Shown in pieces: positions 20,169-27,480 of a stretch of 64,000 nt of DNA. The position numbers were made by a program, and so were the translations under genes. Location: positions 186,001-250,000 of the forward strand of contig NZ_JACAOR010000011.1 of assembly GCF_013386115.1 (NCBI RefSeq), read 5' to 3'. This DNA comes from Pseudomonas gingeri (lineage in GTDB: Bacteria; Pseudomonadota; Gammaproteobacteria; Pseudomonadales; Pseudomonadaceae). Under the pieces are notes generated by a model, which made no database searches, had not been told where the DNA came from, and saw nothing but the letters and a program-made list of their open reading frames with translations. How positions within the stretch are numbered: the first letter of the stretch is position 1; each line of letters opens with the position of its first letter.

Positions 20169-21935
20169 ATGTTCTATAAAAACAATAAGCTTCGACATAG
20201 CGTGACGTTGGCTTCGATGCTGGCGCTCAGTGGCTTGAGCGCGACAGCCTGGGCGGATGCCTACGAAGACGCGGCAAAAAAATGGATTGGCGCGGAGTTC
20301 AAGCCCTCGACCCTGACCCCCGAGCAGCAGCTCGCGGAGCTGGAGTGGTTTATCAAGGCTGCCGAGCCCTTTCGCGGGATGGATATCAAGGTGGTCTCGG
20401 AAACCCTGACCACTCACGAATATGAGTCCAAGACCCTGGCCAAGGCCTTTACCGAAATCACCGGGATCAAGGTGACCCACGACCTGCTGCAGGAAGGCGA
20501 TGTGATCGAGAAGATCCAGACCCAGATGCAGTCGGACAAGAATATCTATGATGGCTGGGTCAACGACTCCGACCTGATCGGTACGCACTTCCGCTATGGC
20601 AAGGCGCAGTCCCTGGACGAGCTGATGGCCAGCGATGCTGGCAAGAAGGTCACTTCGCCGACCCTGGACATCAAGGACTTCATCGGCCTGTCCTTTACCA
20701 CCGCTCCGGACGGCAAGGTCTACCAGCTACCCGACCAGCAGTTCGCCAACCTCTACTGGTTCCGGGCCGACTGGTTCGAGCGCGCGGACCTGAAGGCCAA
20801 GTTCAAGGCCAAGTACGGTTATGAGCTGGGGGTGCCGGTCAACTGGTCGGCCTATGAGGACATTGCCAAGTTCTTCAGCGAGGACGTCAAGGAGATCGAC
20901 GGCAAGCGCGTTTATGGCCACATGGACTACGGCAAGAAGGATCCGTCCCTCGGCTGGCGCTTCACCGATGCCTGGTTCTCCATGGCCGGCGGCGGCGACA
21001 AGGGCCTGCCCAACGGCTTGCCGGTGGACGAGTGGGGGATCCGGGTGGAGAACTGCCATCCGGTGGGCTCGAGCATCACCCGCGGCGGCGATACCAACGG
21101 CCCGGCAGCGGTCTTCGCCACCCAGAAATACATCGACTGGCTCAAGGCCTATGCACCACCCGAGGCGGCGGGCATGACCTTCTCCGAATCCGGCCCGGTG
21201 CCGTCGCAAGGCAATATCGCCCAGCAGATCTTCTGGTATACCGCGTTCACCGCCGACATGACCAAGCCGGGATTGCCGGTGATGAATGCCGACGGCACGC
21301 CCAAGTGGCGCATGGCACCGTCACCCAAGGGACCCTATTGGAAGGAAGGCATGAAGCTGGGTTATCAGGACGTCGGTTCCTGGACCTTCCTTTATTCGAC
21401 GCCTGAGAAACAGCGGCTGGCGGCCTGGCTCTACGCGCAGTTCGTGACCTCGAAAACCGTGTCCCTGAAGAAAACCATCGTTGGCCTGACGCCGATTCGC
21501 GAGTCGGACATCAATTCCCAGGCCATGACCGAGCTGGCGCCGAAGCTGGGCGGCCTGGTGGAGTTCTACCGCAGCCCGGCGCGGGTGCAGTGGACGCCGA
21601 CCGGTACCAACGTGCCGGATTATCCGAAGCTGGCGCAGTTGTGGTGGAGCCATGTGGCCGAAGCCGTGACCGGCGAGAAGACCGCGCAGCAGGCGCTGGA
21701 TGGCCTGGCCAAGGATCAGGACGCGATCCTGACCCGGCTTGAGCGTTCCAAGGCGCAGGAGAAGAGCGGTTGTGCGCCGAAGATGAACCCGGAAACCACG
21801 GCCGAGGAGTGGTACAAGAAGGGTGAGGCCGCCGGTGGCGCCGCACCGCAGCGCAAGCTGGCCAACGAGAAGCCCAAGGGCGAGACCATCAACTACAACG
21901 AGCTGCTGAAAAGCTGGGCGGCTGCCCGCAAGTAA
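20169..21935 (+). CDS. ABC transporter substrate-binding protein (GlpV-like)
   Basis: 588-residue periplasmic binding protein. It has a signal peptide of about 30 residues ending at AWA-DAYED. The body is the large extracellular-solute-binding fold, and a charged C-terminal tail includes one cysteine near 'GCAPKMNP'. It is longer than ordinary sugar-binding proteins (400-450) and similar in size to GlpV-type proteins. Start is ATG 20169 with GGAGGTGTC upstream; an earlier in-frame start at 20130 lies in the gap. The substrate is likely glycerol or another polyol, inferred from operon resemblance only. No kinase or dehydrogenase is encoded alongside. Confidence 0.88.
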   Translation: MFYKNNKLRHSVTLASMLALSGLSATAWADAYEDAAKKWIGAEFKPSTLTPEQQLAELEWFIKAAEPFRGMDIKVVSETLTTHEYESKTLAKAFTEITGIKVTHDLLQEGDVIEKIQTQMQSDKNIYDGWVNDSDLIGTHFRYGKAQSLDELMASDAGKKVTSPTLDIKDFIGLSFTTAPDGKVYQLPDQQFANLYWFRADWFERADLKAKFKAKYGYELGVPVNWSAYEDIAKFFSEDVKEIDGKRVYGHMDYGKKDPSLGWRFTDAWFSMAGGGDKGLPNGLPVDEWGIRVENCHPVGSSITRGGDTNGPAAVFATQKYIDWLKAYAPPEAAGMTFSESGPVPSQGNIAQQIFWYTAFTADMTKPGLPVMNADGTPKWRMAPSPKGPYWKEGMKLGYQDVGSWTFLYSTPEKQRLAAWLYAQFVTSKTVSLKKTIVGLTPIRESDINSQAMTELAPKLGGLVEFYRSPARVQWTPTGTNVPDYPKLAQLWWSHVAEAVTGEKTAQQALDGLAKDQDAILTRLERSKAQEKSGCAPKMNPETTAEEWYKKGEAAGGAAPQRKLANEKPKGETINYNELLKSWAAARK

Positions 21936-21949
21936 TCCGGGGGCTGTAA

Positions 21950-21983
21950 AACGACAAAGGCACCCGAGGGTGCCTTTGTCGTT
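21950..21983. terminator. Bidirectional terminator between ABC operon and folD
   Basis: A perfect 16-base inverted repeat (AACGACAAAGGCACCC with GGGTGCCTTTGTCGTT) over a two-base GA loop, sitting between convergent genes. The A/T ends give short U-tracts on both strands. Confidence 0.88.
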
Positions 21984-21998
21984 GATGACGGTTGGCCG

Positions 21999-22853
21999 TC
22001 AGGCATGCAGAGACTCGGCCGCATACAGGGTGTTTTCCAGCAGGCAGGCGCGGGTCATCGGGCCGACGCCGCCCGGTACCGGCGTGATCCAGCCGGCGCG
22101 GGGCAGGGCGGTGTCATACACCACGTCGCCGACCAGCTTGCCGTCTTCCTGGCGGTTGATGCCCACGTCGATGACGATGGCGCCTTCCTTGATCCACTCG
22201 CCCTTGACCAGTCCCGGCTTGCCGGCGGCGACCACTACCAGGTCGGCACGGCCGACGTGGCCGGCGAGGTCCTTGGTGAAGCGGTGGGTCACGGTCACGG
22301 TACAGCCGGCCAGCAGCAGCTCCATGGCCATTGGCCGGCCGACGATGTTCGACGCGCCGACAATCACCGCATCCATCCCGTAGAGGTCGGCCCCGGTGCT
22401 TTCCAGCAGGGCCATGATGCCTTTCGGCGTGCAGGGGCGCAGCAGCGGGATGCGTTGGGCCAGGCGACCGACGTTATAGGGATGGAAACCATCCACGTCC
22501 TTGTCCGGGCGGATGCGCTCCAGCAGCTTTGAAGCATCCAGGTGGGCCGGCAAGGGCAGTTGCAGCAGCACGCCGTCGATGCTCGGATCGTCATTCAGGC
22601 GATCGATCAGCTCGGTCAGTGCCTGTTGGGTGGTTTCGCTGGGCAGGTCATAGGCCTGGGAAATGAAGCCGACTTCCTCACAGTCCTTGCGCTTGTGCGA
22701 GACATAAACCTGGGAGGCAGGATCGCTGCCGACCAGAATCACTGCGAGGCCTGGCGTACGCAGGCCCTGCTGGCGACGCTCGGCGACACGTTGGGCGATC
22801 TGCTGGCGCAGGCGGGCGGCGATCGCTTTGCCGTCGATTAGTTGTGCAGTCAT
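21999..22853 (-). CDS. folD: Methylenetetrahydrofolate dehydrogenase/cyclohydrolase
   Basis: 284-residue bifunctional enzyme interconverting 5,10-methylene-, methenyl- and 10-formyl-tetrahydrofolate in the cytoplasm. Signatures are visible: YVSHKRKDCEEVGF with the catalytic lysine, QLPLPAHLD, and the NADP-binding GASNIVGRPMA segment followed by PVPGGVGPMT near the C-terminus. Length and start (ATG 22853) fit the family. Confidence 0.97.
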   Translation of the reverse strand: MTAQLIDGKAIAARLRQQIAQRVAERRQQGLRTPGLAVILVGSDPASQVYVSHKRKDCEEVGFISQAYDLPSETTQQALTELIDRLNDDPSIDGVLLQLPLPAHLDASKLLERIRPDKDVDGFHPYNVGRLAQRIPLLRPCTPKGIMALLESTGADLYGMDAVIVGASNIVGRPMAMELLLAGCTVTVTHRFTKDLAGHVGRADLVVVAAGKPGLVKGEWIKEGAIVIDVGINRQEDGKLVGDVVYDTALPRAGWITPVPGGVGPMTRACLLENTLYAAESLHA

Positions 22854-23132
22854 GACGCGTGATTAACCATCGAAAGGGGTTGAAAAAGAGTGCGCATTCT
22901 CGCATGCCATGGCCCAAGGGCAAAGGCGCTTGGTCTGGTTATTCCCCTAACTCCTTTATATTTCTGAATTTTTTTCAAAAAAGAGTTGACGACCCTCAGG
23001 CTCACCTATAACATTCGTCGCACTTGTCGGGCACAGCCTAGCACTGGTTGAGAAGGTCGAGCAGAGTTGATGTCTAGCTCAGCAAGATTGAAGCTCTTAG
23101 TTTGTAGTCGTAATAGAATACAGATTAATAAG

Positions 23133-23209
23133 GCGCCCGTAGCTCAGCTGGATAGAGCATCCGCCTTCTAAGCGGATGGTCGCAGGTTCGAGTCCTGCCG
23201 GGTGCGCCA
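23133..23209 (+). tRNA. tRNA-Arg (anticodon TCT)
   Basis: 77 nt with the 7-bp acceptor GCGCCCG/CGGGTGC (one G-U), anticodon loop CTTCTAA and encoded CCA at the 3' end. First of a three-tRNA cluster. The upstream 280-base gap to folD is A/T-rich; TTGACG (22986-22991) and TATAAC (23007-23012) form a weak promoter candidate with a short spacer. Confidence 0.95.
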
Positions 23210-23241
23210 TTAGGCAGCTTTGGCACAAGTAACGCAATATG

Positions 23242-23317
23242 GTGGGCGTAGCTCAGTTGGTAGAGCACAGGATTGTGACTCCTGTTGTCGTGGGTTCGAT
23301 CCCCATCGTCCACCCCA
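23242..23317 (+). tRNA. tRNA-His (anticodon GTG)
   Basis: 76 nt with acceptor GTGGGCG/CGTCCAC, anticodon loop TTGTGAC and encoded CCA. The G at 23241 can serve as the histidine-specific G-1, pairing with C73. Confidence 0.95.
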
Positions 23318-23326
23318 TATTCGAAT

Positions 23327-23357
23327 AAAGACGCCAGATTAATCATCTGGCGTCTTT
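23327..23357. terminator. Hairpin between tRNA-His and tRNA-Leu
   Basis: AAAGACGCCAGAT pairs with ATCTGGCGTCTTT across a short loop, ending in T's. It looks like an intrinsic terminator or a processing hairpin inside the tRNA cluster, so tRNA-Leu may depend partly on read-through or its own promoter. Confidence 0.7.
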
Positions 23358-23375
23358 GCTTTAAAAGTTTGACCC

Positions 23376-23460
23376 GCGGACGTGGTGGAATTGGTAGACA
23401 CACTGGATTTAGGTTCCAGCGCCGCGAGGCGTAAGAGTTCGAGTCTCTTCGTCCGCACCA
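23376..23460 (+). tRNA. tRNA-Leu (anticodon TAG)
   Basis: 85 nt class II tRNA with acceptor GCGGACG/CGTCCGC, a long variable arm, anticodon loop with TAG in ATTTAGG, and encoded CCA. Confidence 0.95.
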
Positions 23461-23474
23461 ATTAGCTTGAAATA

Positions 23475-23513
23475 AAAAACGGCGCAGCACCTGAAAAGGG
23501 CTGCGCCGTTTTT
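23475..23513 (+). terminator. Terminator of the tRNA cluster
   Basis: AAAAACGGCGCAGC (23475-23488) pairs with GCTGCGCCGTTTTT (23500-23513) over an 11-base loop. It has a strong GC core and a T-run. Confidence 0.88.
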
Positions 23514-23784
23514 GTTTCCGGCTCCGGCAGATCCAGGAGTGCCGCCGGTTCGGGGCGGGTAGGGTGGCGGTCTTTGCCGTCACTCTATTGTTGCTGGGTG
23601 ATACCGGTTCAACCTTCGGTCTGTTTGGCGGACCGATCGTCGGGGCGTCGGTCGAACGATCCTTCTATATATAGAGGGGCCGGCCGAGGCTCTGCGACGC
23701 GAGTGAATGCGTGTTGTCGGACAGGCTGCCAACAGCCTGTTCCGGCGAATAATTGCCTGCTGTTTTTTACCCGTTTTCAGTAGG
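23514..23784. other. Gap between tRNA terminator and tig promoter
   Basis: About 270 bases without a believable ORF. It contains a perfect 12-base palindrome TCTATATATAGA (23664-23675), a GGCCGGCC next to it, and a hairpin ACAGGCTG-CCAA-CAGCCTGT (23721-23740), followed about 20 bases later by a TTTTTT run. A small RNA is possible but unproven. Confidence 0.45.
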
Positions 23785-23813
23785 GTGACTTCTTGAGTAT
23801 GACCCACTAGAAT
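23785..23813 (+). promoter_or_regulatory. Candidate tig promoter
   Basis: GTGACT (23785-23790), a 17-base spacer and TAGAAT (23808-23813), about 60 bases before the tig start codon. Moderate match to sigma-70. Confidence 0.5.
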
Positions 23814-23874
23814 GCATGCCCTTGCTTCTGAGGTCGGAAACGGCCGGCTAACGTCTGTGCAACGAGGAATATCC

Positions 23875-25185
23875 ATGCAAGTTTCTGTTGAAAATACATC
23901 GGCTCTTGAGCGCCGCATGAGCATCACCGTGCCAGCTGAGCGCATCGAGACCCAGGTCAACAAGCGTCTGCAGCAGACTGCCCAAAAGGCCAAGATTGCA
24001 GGCTTCCGTCCTGGCAAGGTGCCAATGAGCGTGATCCGTCAGCGTTATGAAGCTGATGCACGTCAAGAAGCGGTAGGCGACGTGATCCAGGCTTCCTTCT
24101 ATGAAGCCGTGGTCGAGCAGAAGCTGAACCCTGCCGGCCAGCCTTCGGTAGAGCCGAAAGTGCTGGAAAAAGGCAAGGATCTGGAATACGTCGCGACTTT
24201 CGAAGTGTTCCCTGAATTTACCGTTGCCGGTTTCGAGTCCATCGCCGTCGAGCGCCTGAGCGCTGAAGTGGCTGATGCCGACCTGGACAACATGCTGGAA
24301 ATCCTGCGCAAGCAGAACACCCGTTTCGAAGTGGCCGAGCGTGCCGCCCAGAACGAAGACCAGCTGAACATCGATTTCGTTGGCAAGGTCGACGGCGAAG
24401 CGTTCGCTGGCGGTTCCGCCAAGGGCACCCAGCTGGTGCTGGGTTCCAACCGCATGATCCCGGGCTTCGAAGATGGTCTGGTCGGTGCCAAGGCGGGTGA
24501 AGAACGCGTTCTGAACCTGACTTTCCCGGCTGACTACCAGAACCTGGACCTGGCGGGCAAAACCGCCGAGTTCACCGTGACCGTGAACAGCGTTTCCGCA
24601 CCGACCCTGCCTGAGCTGAACGAGGCGTTCTTCGCCCAGTTCGGTATCAAGGAAAGCGGTCTGGAAGGCTTCCGCGCCGAAGTTCGCAAGAACATGGAGC
24701 GCGAGCTGCGTCAGGCGATCAAGTCCAAGGTCAAGAACCAGGTAATGGACGGTCTGCTGGCCGCCAACCCGATCGAAGTGCCCAAGGCGCTGCTGGACAA
24801 CGAAGTCAACCGTCTGCGCGTGCAGGCTGTTCAGCAGTTCGGCGGCAACATCAAGCCTGACCAACTGCCGGCCGAGCTGTTCGAAGAACAAGCCAAGCGC
24901 CGCGTTGTGCTGGGCCTGATCGTGGCTGAAGTGGTCAAGCAATTCGACCTCAAGCCAGACGAAACCCGCGTTCGCGAACTGATCCAGGAAATGGCTTCGG
25001 CCTACCAGGAACCCGAGCAGGTTGTGTCCTGGTACTACAAGAACGACCAGCAACTGAACGAAGTTCGTTCGGTTGTGCTGGAAGAACAAGTTGTGGATAC
25101 TGTTCTGCAGAAGGCGAATGTGACCGATAAATCGGTCTCCTACGAAGAAGCAGTCAAGCCGGTGGAAGCTCCACAAGCCGACTGA
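23875..25185 (+). CDS. tig: Trigger factor
   Basis: 436-residue ribosome-bound chaperone and prolyl isomerase. The ribosome-docking signature GFRPGKVPMSVI is at about residues 43-54. The FKBP-type domain is in the middle (about 150-245) and the helical arms are at the C-terminus. Start is ATG 23875 (MQVSVENTSALERR), the family N-terminus. It begins the tig-clpP-clpX-lon quality-control block. Confidence 0.97.
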   Translation: MQVSVENTSALERRMSITVPAERIETQVNKRLQQTAQKAKIAGFRPGKVPMSVIRQRYEADARQEAVGDVIQASFYEAVVEQKLNPAGQPSVEPKVLEKGKDLEYVATFEVFPEFTVAGFESIAVERLSAEVADADLDNMLEILRKQNTRFEVAERAAQNEDQLNIDFVGKVDGEAFAGGSAKGTQLVLGSNRMIPGFEDGLVGAKAGEERVLNLTFPADYQNLDLAGKTAEFTVTVNSVSAPTLPELNEAFFAQFGIKESGLEGFRAEVRKNMERELRQAIKSKVKNQVMDGLLAANPIEVPKALLDNEVNRLRVQAVQQFGGNIKPDQLPAELFEEQAKRRVVLGLIVAEVVKQFDLKPDETRVRELIQEMASAYQEPEQVVSWYYKNDQQLNEVRSVVLEEQVVDTVLQKANVTDKSVSYEEAVKPVEAPQAD

Positions 25186-25212
25186 TTTTCTGACTCGTTG
25201 GAAAATACACAC

Positions 25213-25239
25213 CATAAGCCAGCCTCGTGCTGGCTTATG
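25213..25239 (+). terminator. Hairpin between tig and clpP
   Basis: CATAAGCCAGC pairs with GCTGGCTTATG over a CTCGT loop. It lacks a T-run, so it is more likely a partial attenuator or mRNA-processing hairpin than a full terminator. Confidence 0.6.
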
Positions 25240-25278
25240 CGTATTCGAGACATGACTATTTGGGAGTGACTGCAGAGC

Positions 25279-25914
25279 ATGTTCCGTAATTCCTATATTC
25301 AGCAGAACTCTGATATCCAGGCCGCAGGCGGCCTGGTCCCGATGGTTGTCGAGCAGTCCGCTCGTGGCGAGCGCGCCTATGACATCTACTCGCGTCTTCT
25401 CAAGGAGCGGGTGATTTTCCTGGTGGGCCCGGTAGAGGACTACATGGCCAACCTGATCTGTGCGCAATTGCTGTTCCTTGAAGCGGAAAATCCGGACAAG
25501 GACATCCATCTGTACATCAACTCCCCGGGCGGTTCGGTGACGGCTGGCATGTCGATCTACGACACCATGCAGTTCATCAAGCCAAACGTGTCGACCACCT
25601 GTATCGGTCAGGCATGCAGCATGGGCGCGTTCCTGTTGACCGCCGGTGCCGAAGGCAAGCGTTTCTGCCTGCCGAACTCGCGCGTGATGATTCACCAGCC
25701 ACTGGGCGGTTTCCAGGGCCAGGCGTCGGATATCGAAATCCACGCCAAGGAAATCCTCTTCATTCGCGAACGCCTCAACACGCTGATGGCCAAGCACAGC
25801 GGACGTACTCTTGAAGAAATCGAGCGCGATACCAACCGCGACAACTTCATGAGTGCAGAAGCTGCGAAGGCATATGGCCTGATCGATGAAGTGATCACCC
25901 AGCGCCCCGCTTAA
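25279..25914 (+). CDS. clpP: ATP-dependent Clp protease proteolytic subunit
   Basis: 211-residue serine protease subunit forming the tetradecameric chamber for ClpX and ClpA. The catalytic serine is in IGQACSMGAFLL and the histidine in RVMIHQPLGG. The hydrophobic docking cleft and handle are of normal length, and the N-terminal propeptide is short. It precedes clpX by 112 bases. Confidence 0.97.
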   Translation: MFRNSYIQQNSDIQAAGGLVPMVVEQSARGERAYDIYSRLLKERVIFLVGPVEDYMANLICAQLLFLEAENPDKDIHLYINSPGGSVTAGMSIYDTMQFIKPNVSTTCIGQACSMGAFLLTAGAEGKRFCLPNSRVMIHQPLGGFQGQASDIEIHAKEILFIRERLNTLMAKHSGRTLEEIERDTNRDNFMSAEAAKAYGLIDEVITQRPA

Positions 25915-26026
25915 AATAAGCAGCTCAAAATAGGGGTGGTCGGCAGGTCCGATCACCGGCGGGCTTGAAAAAGCCCGCAATAGCCTTCATCTTGTGTTGC
26001 AAGCCTATCGGATTTGGATCGAACGA

Positions 26027-27310
26027 ATGACTGACACCCGCAACGGCGAGGACAACGGCAAGCTGCTCTATTGCTCCTTCTGTGGCAAAAGCCAGCATGA
26101 AGTACGCAAATTGATTGCCGGCCCCTCGGTCTTTATCTGCGACGAGTGCGTCGACTTGTGCAACGACATCATCCGTGAGGAGGTGCAGGAAGCACAGGCC
26201 GAAAGCAGCGCGCATAAATTGCCTTCGCCTAAAGAAATCAGCGGCATCCTTGATCAGTATGTGATTGGTCAGGAGCGTGCGAAAAAGGTTCTCGCGGTAG
26301 CGGTCTACAACCACTACAAGCGTCTGAACCAGCGTGACAAGAAAAATGACGACGTCGAGCTCGGCAAGAGCAACATCCTGCTGATCGGTCCGACCGGCTC
26401 GGGTAAGACCCTGCTGGCTGAAACCCTGGCGCGTCTGCTGAATGTGCCGTTCACCATCGCCGATGCAACCACCCTCACCGAGGCGGGTTACGTGGGCGAG
26501 GACGTGGAAAACATCATTCAGAAACTGCTGCAGAAGTGCGATTACGACGTGGAAAAGGCCCAGATGGGCATTGTCTACATCGACGAAATCGACAAGATTT
26601 CCCGCAAGTCCGACAACCCTTCGATTACCCGGGATGTTTCCGGCGAAGGCGTGCAGCAGGCCTTGCTGAAGTTGATCGAGGGCACGGTCGCTTCCGTTCC
26701 GCCACAAGGCGGTCGCAAGCACCCTCAGCAGGAGTTCCTGCAGGTCGACACCCGTAACATCCTGTTTATCTGTGGTGGTGCGTTCTCCGGCCTGGAAAAG
26801 GTCATCCAGAACCGTTCGACCAAGGGCGGCATCGGCTTCAACGCCGAAGTTCGCAGCAAGGAAGAAGGCAAGAAGGTCGGTGAATCCCTGCGTGAGGTCG
26901 AACCTGACGATCTGGTCAAGTTCGGTCTGATTCCGGAATTCGTCGGTCGCCTGCCGGTCCTGGCGACGCTGGACGAGCTGGATGAAGCTGCATTGATGCA
27001 GATCCTCACCGAGCCGAAGAACGCGTTGACCAAGCAGTACGCCAAGTTGTTCGAAATGGAAGGCGTTGACCTCGAGTTCCGTACCGATGCGCTGAAATCC
27101 GTGGCCAAGCGTGCCCTGGAGCGCAAGACCGGTGCTCGCGGCCTGCGTTCGATCCTCGAAGGCGTCTTGCTCGACACCATGTACGAAATCCCCTCGCAGT
27201 CCGAGGTGAGTAAAGTGGTGATCGACGAAAGCGTCATAGAAGGCAAGTCCAAGCCGCTGTATATCTATGAAAACAGCGAGCCGACGGCCAAGGCCGCACC
27301 TGACGCGTAA
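26027..27310 (+). CDS. clpX: ClpX unfoldase, ATP-binding subunit of ClpXP
   Basis: 427-residue AAA+ protein. The N-terminal C4 zinc domain (CSFCGKSQ...CDECVDLC) recruits adaptors and substrates. Walker A is GPTGSGKT, with Walker B IVYIDEIDK and sensor/arginine motifs following. Start is ATG 26027 (MTDTRNGEDNGK), the family N-terminus; the 11 residues upstream in frame are not conserved-looking. An intrinsic terminator follows. Confidence 0.97.
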   Translation: MTDTRNGEDNGKLLYCSFCGKSQHEVRKLIAGPSVFICDECVDLCNDIIREEVQEAQAESSAHKLPSPKEISGILDQYVIGQERAKKVLAVAVYNHYKRLNQRDKKNDDVELGKSNILLIGPTGSGKTLLAETLARLLNVPFTIADATTLTEAGYVGEDVENIIQKLLQKCDYDVEKAQMGIVYIDEIDKISRKSDNPSITRDVSGEGVQQALLKLIEGTVASVPPQGGRKHPQQEFLQVDTRNILFICGGAFSGLEKVIQNRSTKGGIGFNAEVRSKEEGKKVGESLREVEPDDLVKFGLIPEFVGRLPVLATLDELDEAALMQILTEPKNALTKQYAKLFEMEGVDLEFRTDALKSVAKRALERKTGARGLRSILEGVLLDTMYEIPSQSEVSKVVIDESVIEGKSKPLYIYENSEPTAKAAPDA

Positions 27311-27331
27311 GCGTCCGAGCGTGTGACCCGG

Positions 27332-27365
27332 AAAAAGGGGGCCTTCGGGCCCCCTTTGCTTTTCC
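27332..27365 (+). terminator. Intrinsic terminator after clpX
   Basis: AAAGGGGGCC pairs with GGCCCCCTTT over a TTCG tetraloop (27334-27357), followed by a T-rich tract. Confidence 0.92.
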
Positions 27366-27393
27366 AGGCCCTTTTGCTTTTCCTGACAGGGTG

Positions 27394-27420
27394 CTTGTTT
27401 TTTTCCGAGGCAGCCCCCAT
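27394..27420 (+). promoter_or_regulatory. Candidate sigma-32 promoter of lon
   Basis: CTTGTT (27394-27399), a 15-base spacer and CCCCAT (27415-27420) followed by CTT resemble the heat-shock consensus CTTGAA...CCCCATnT. It is about 60 bases before the lon ATG. Confidence 0.5.
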
Positions 27421-27480
27421 CTTGGTTTCAAGCTTACTTCCATCTGTTTACGGCCTTATGGCCGCCGTAGAGGCGAAATC

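Noticed and set aside
23376..23460. Open frames running across the tRNA cluster on the minus strand
   Set aside because: The region folds into three standard tRNAs with encoded CCA, and the frames are incidental.
25213..25239. Full intrinsic terminator separating tig from clpP
   Set aside because: The hairpin is good but no T-run follows, so it is listed only as a hairpin.
23848..25980. A 710-codon open frame opposite tig and clpP
   Set aside because: Shadow of two certain genes. No recognisable domain and unnatural composition.
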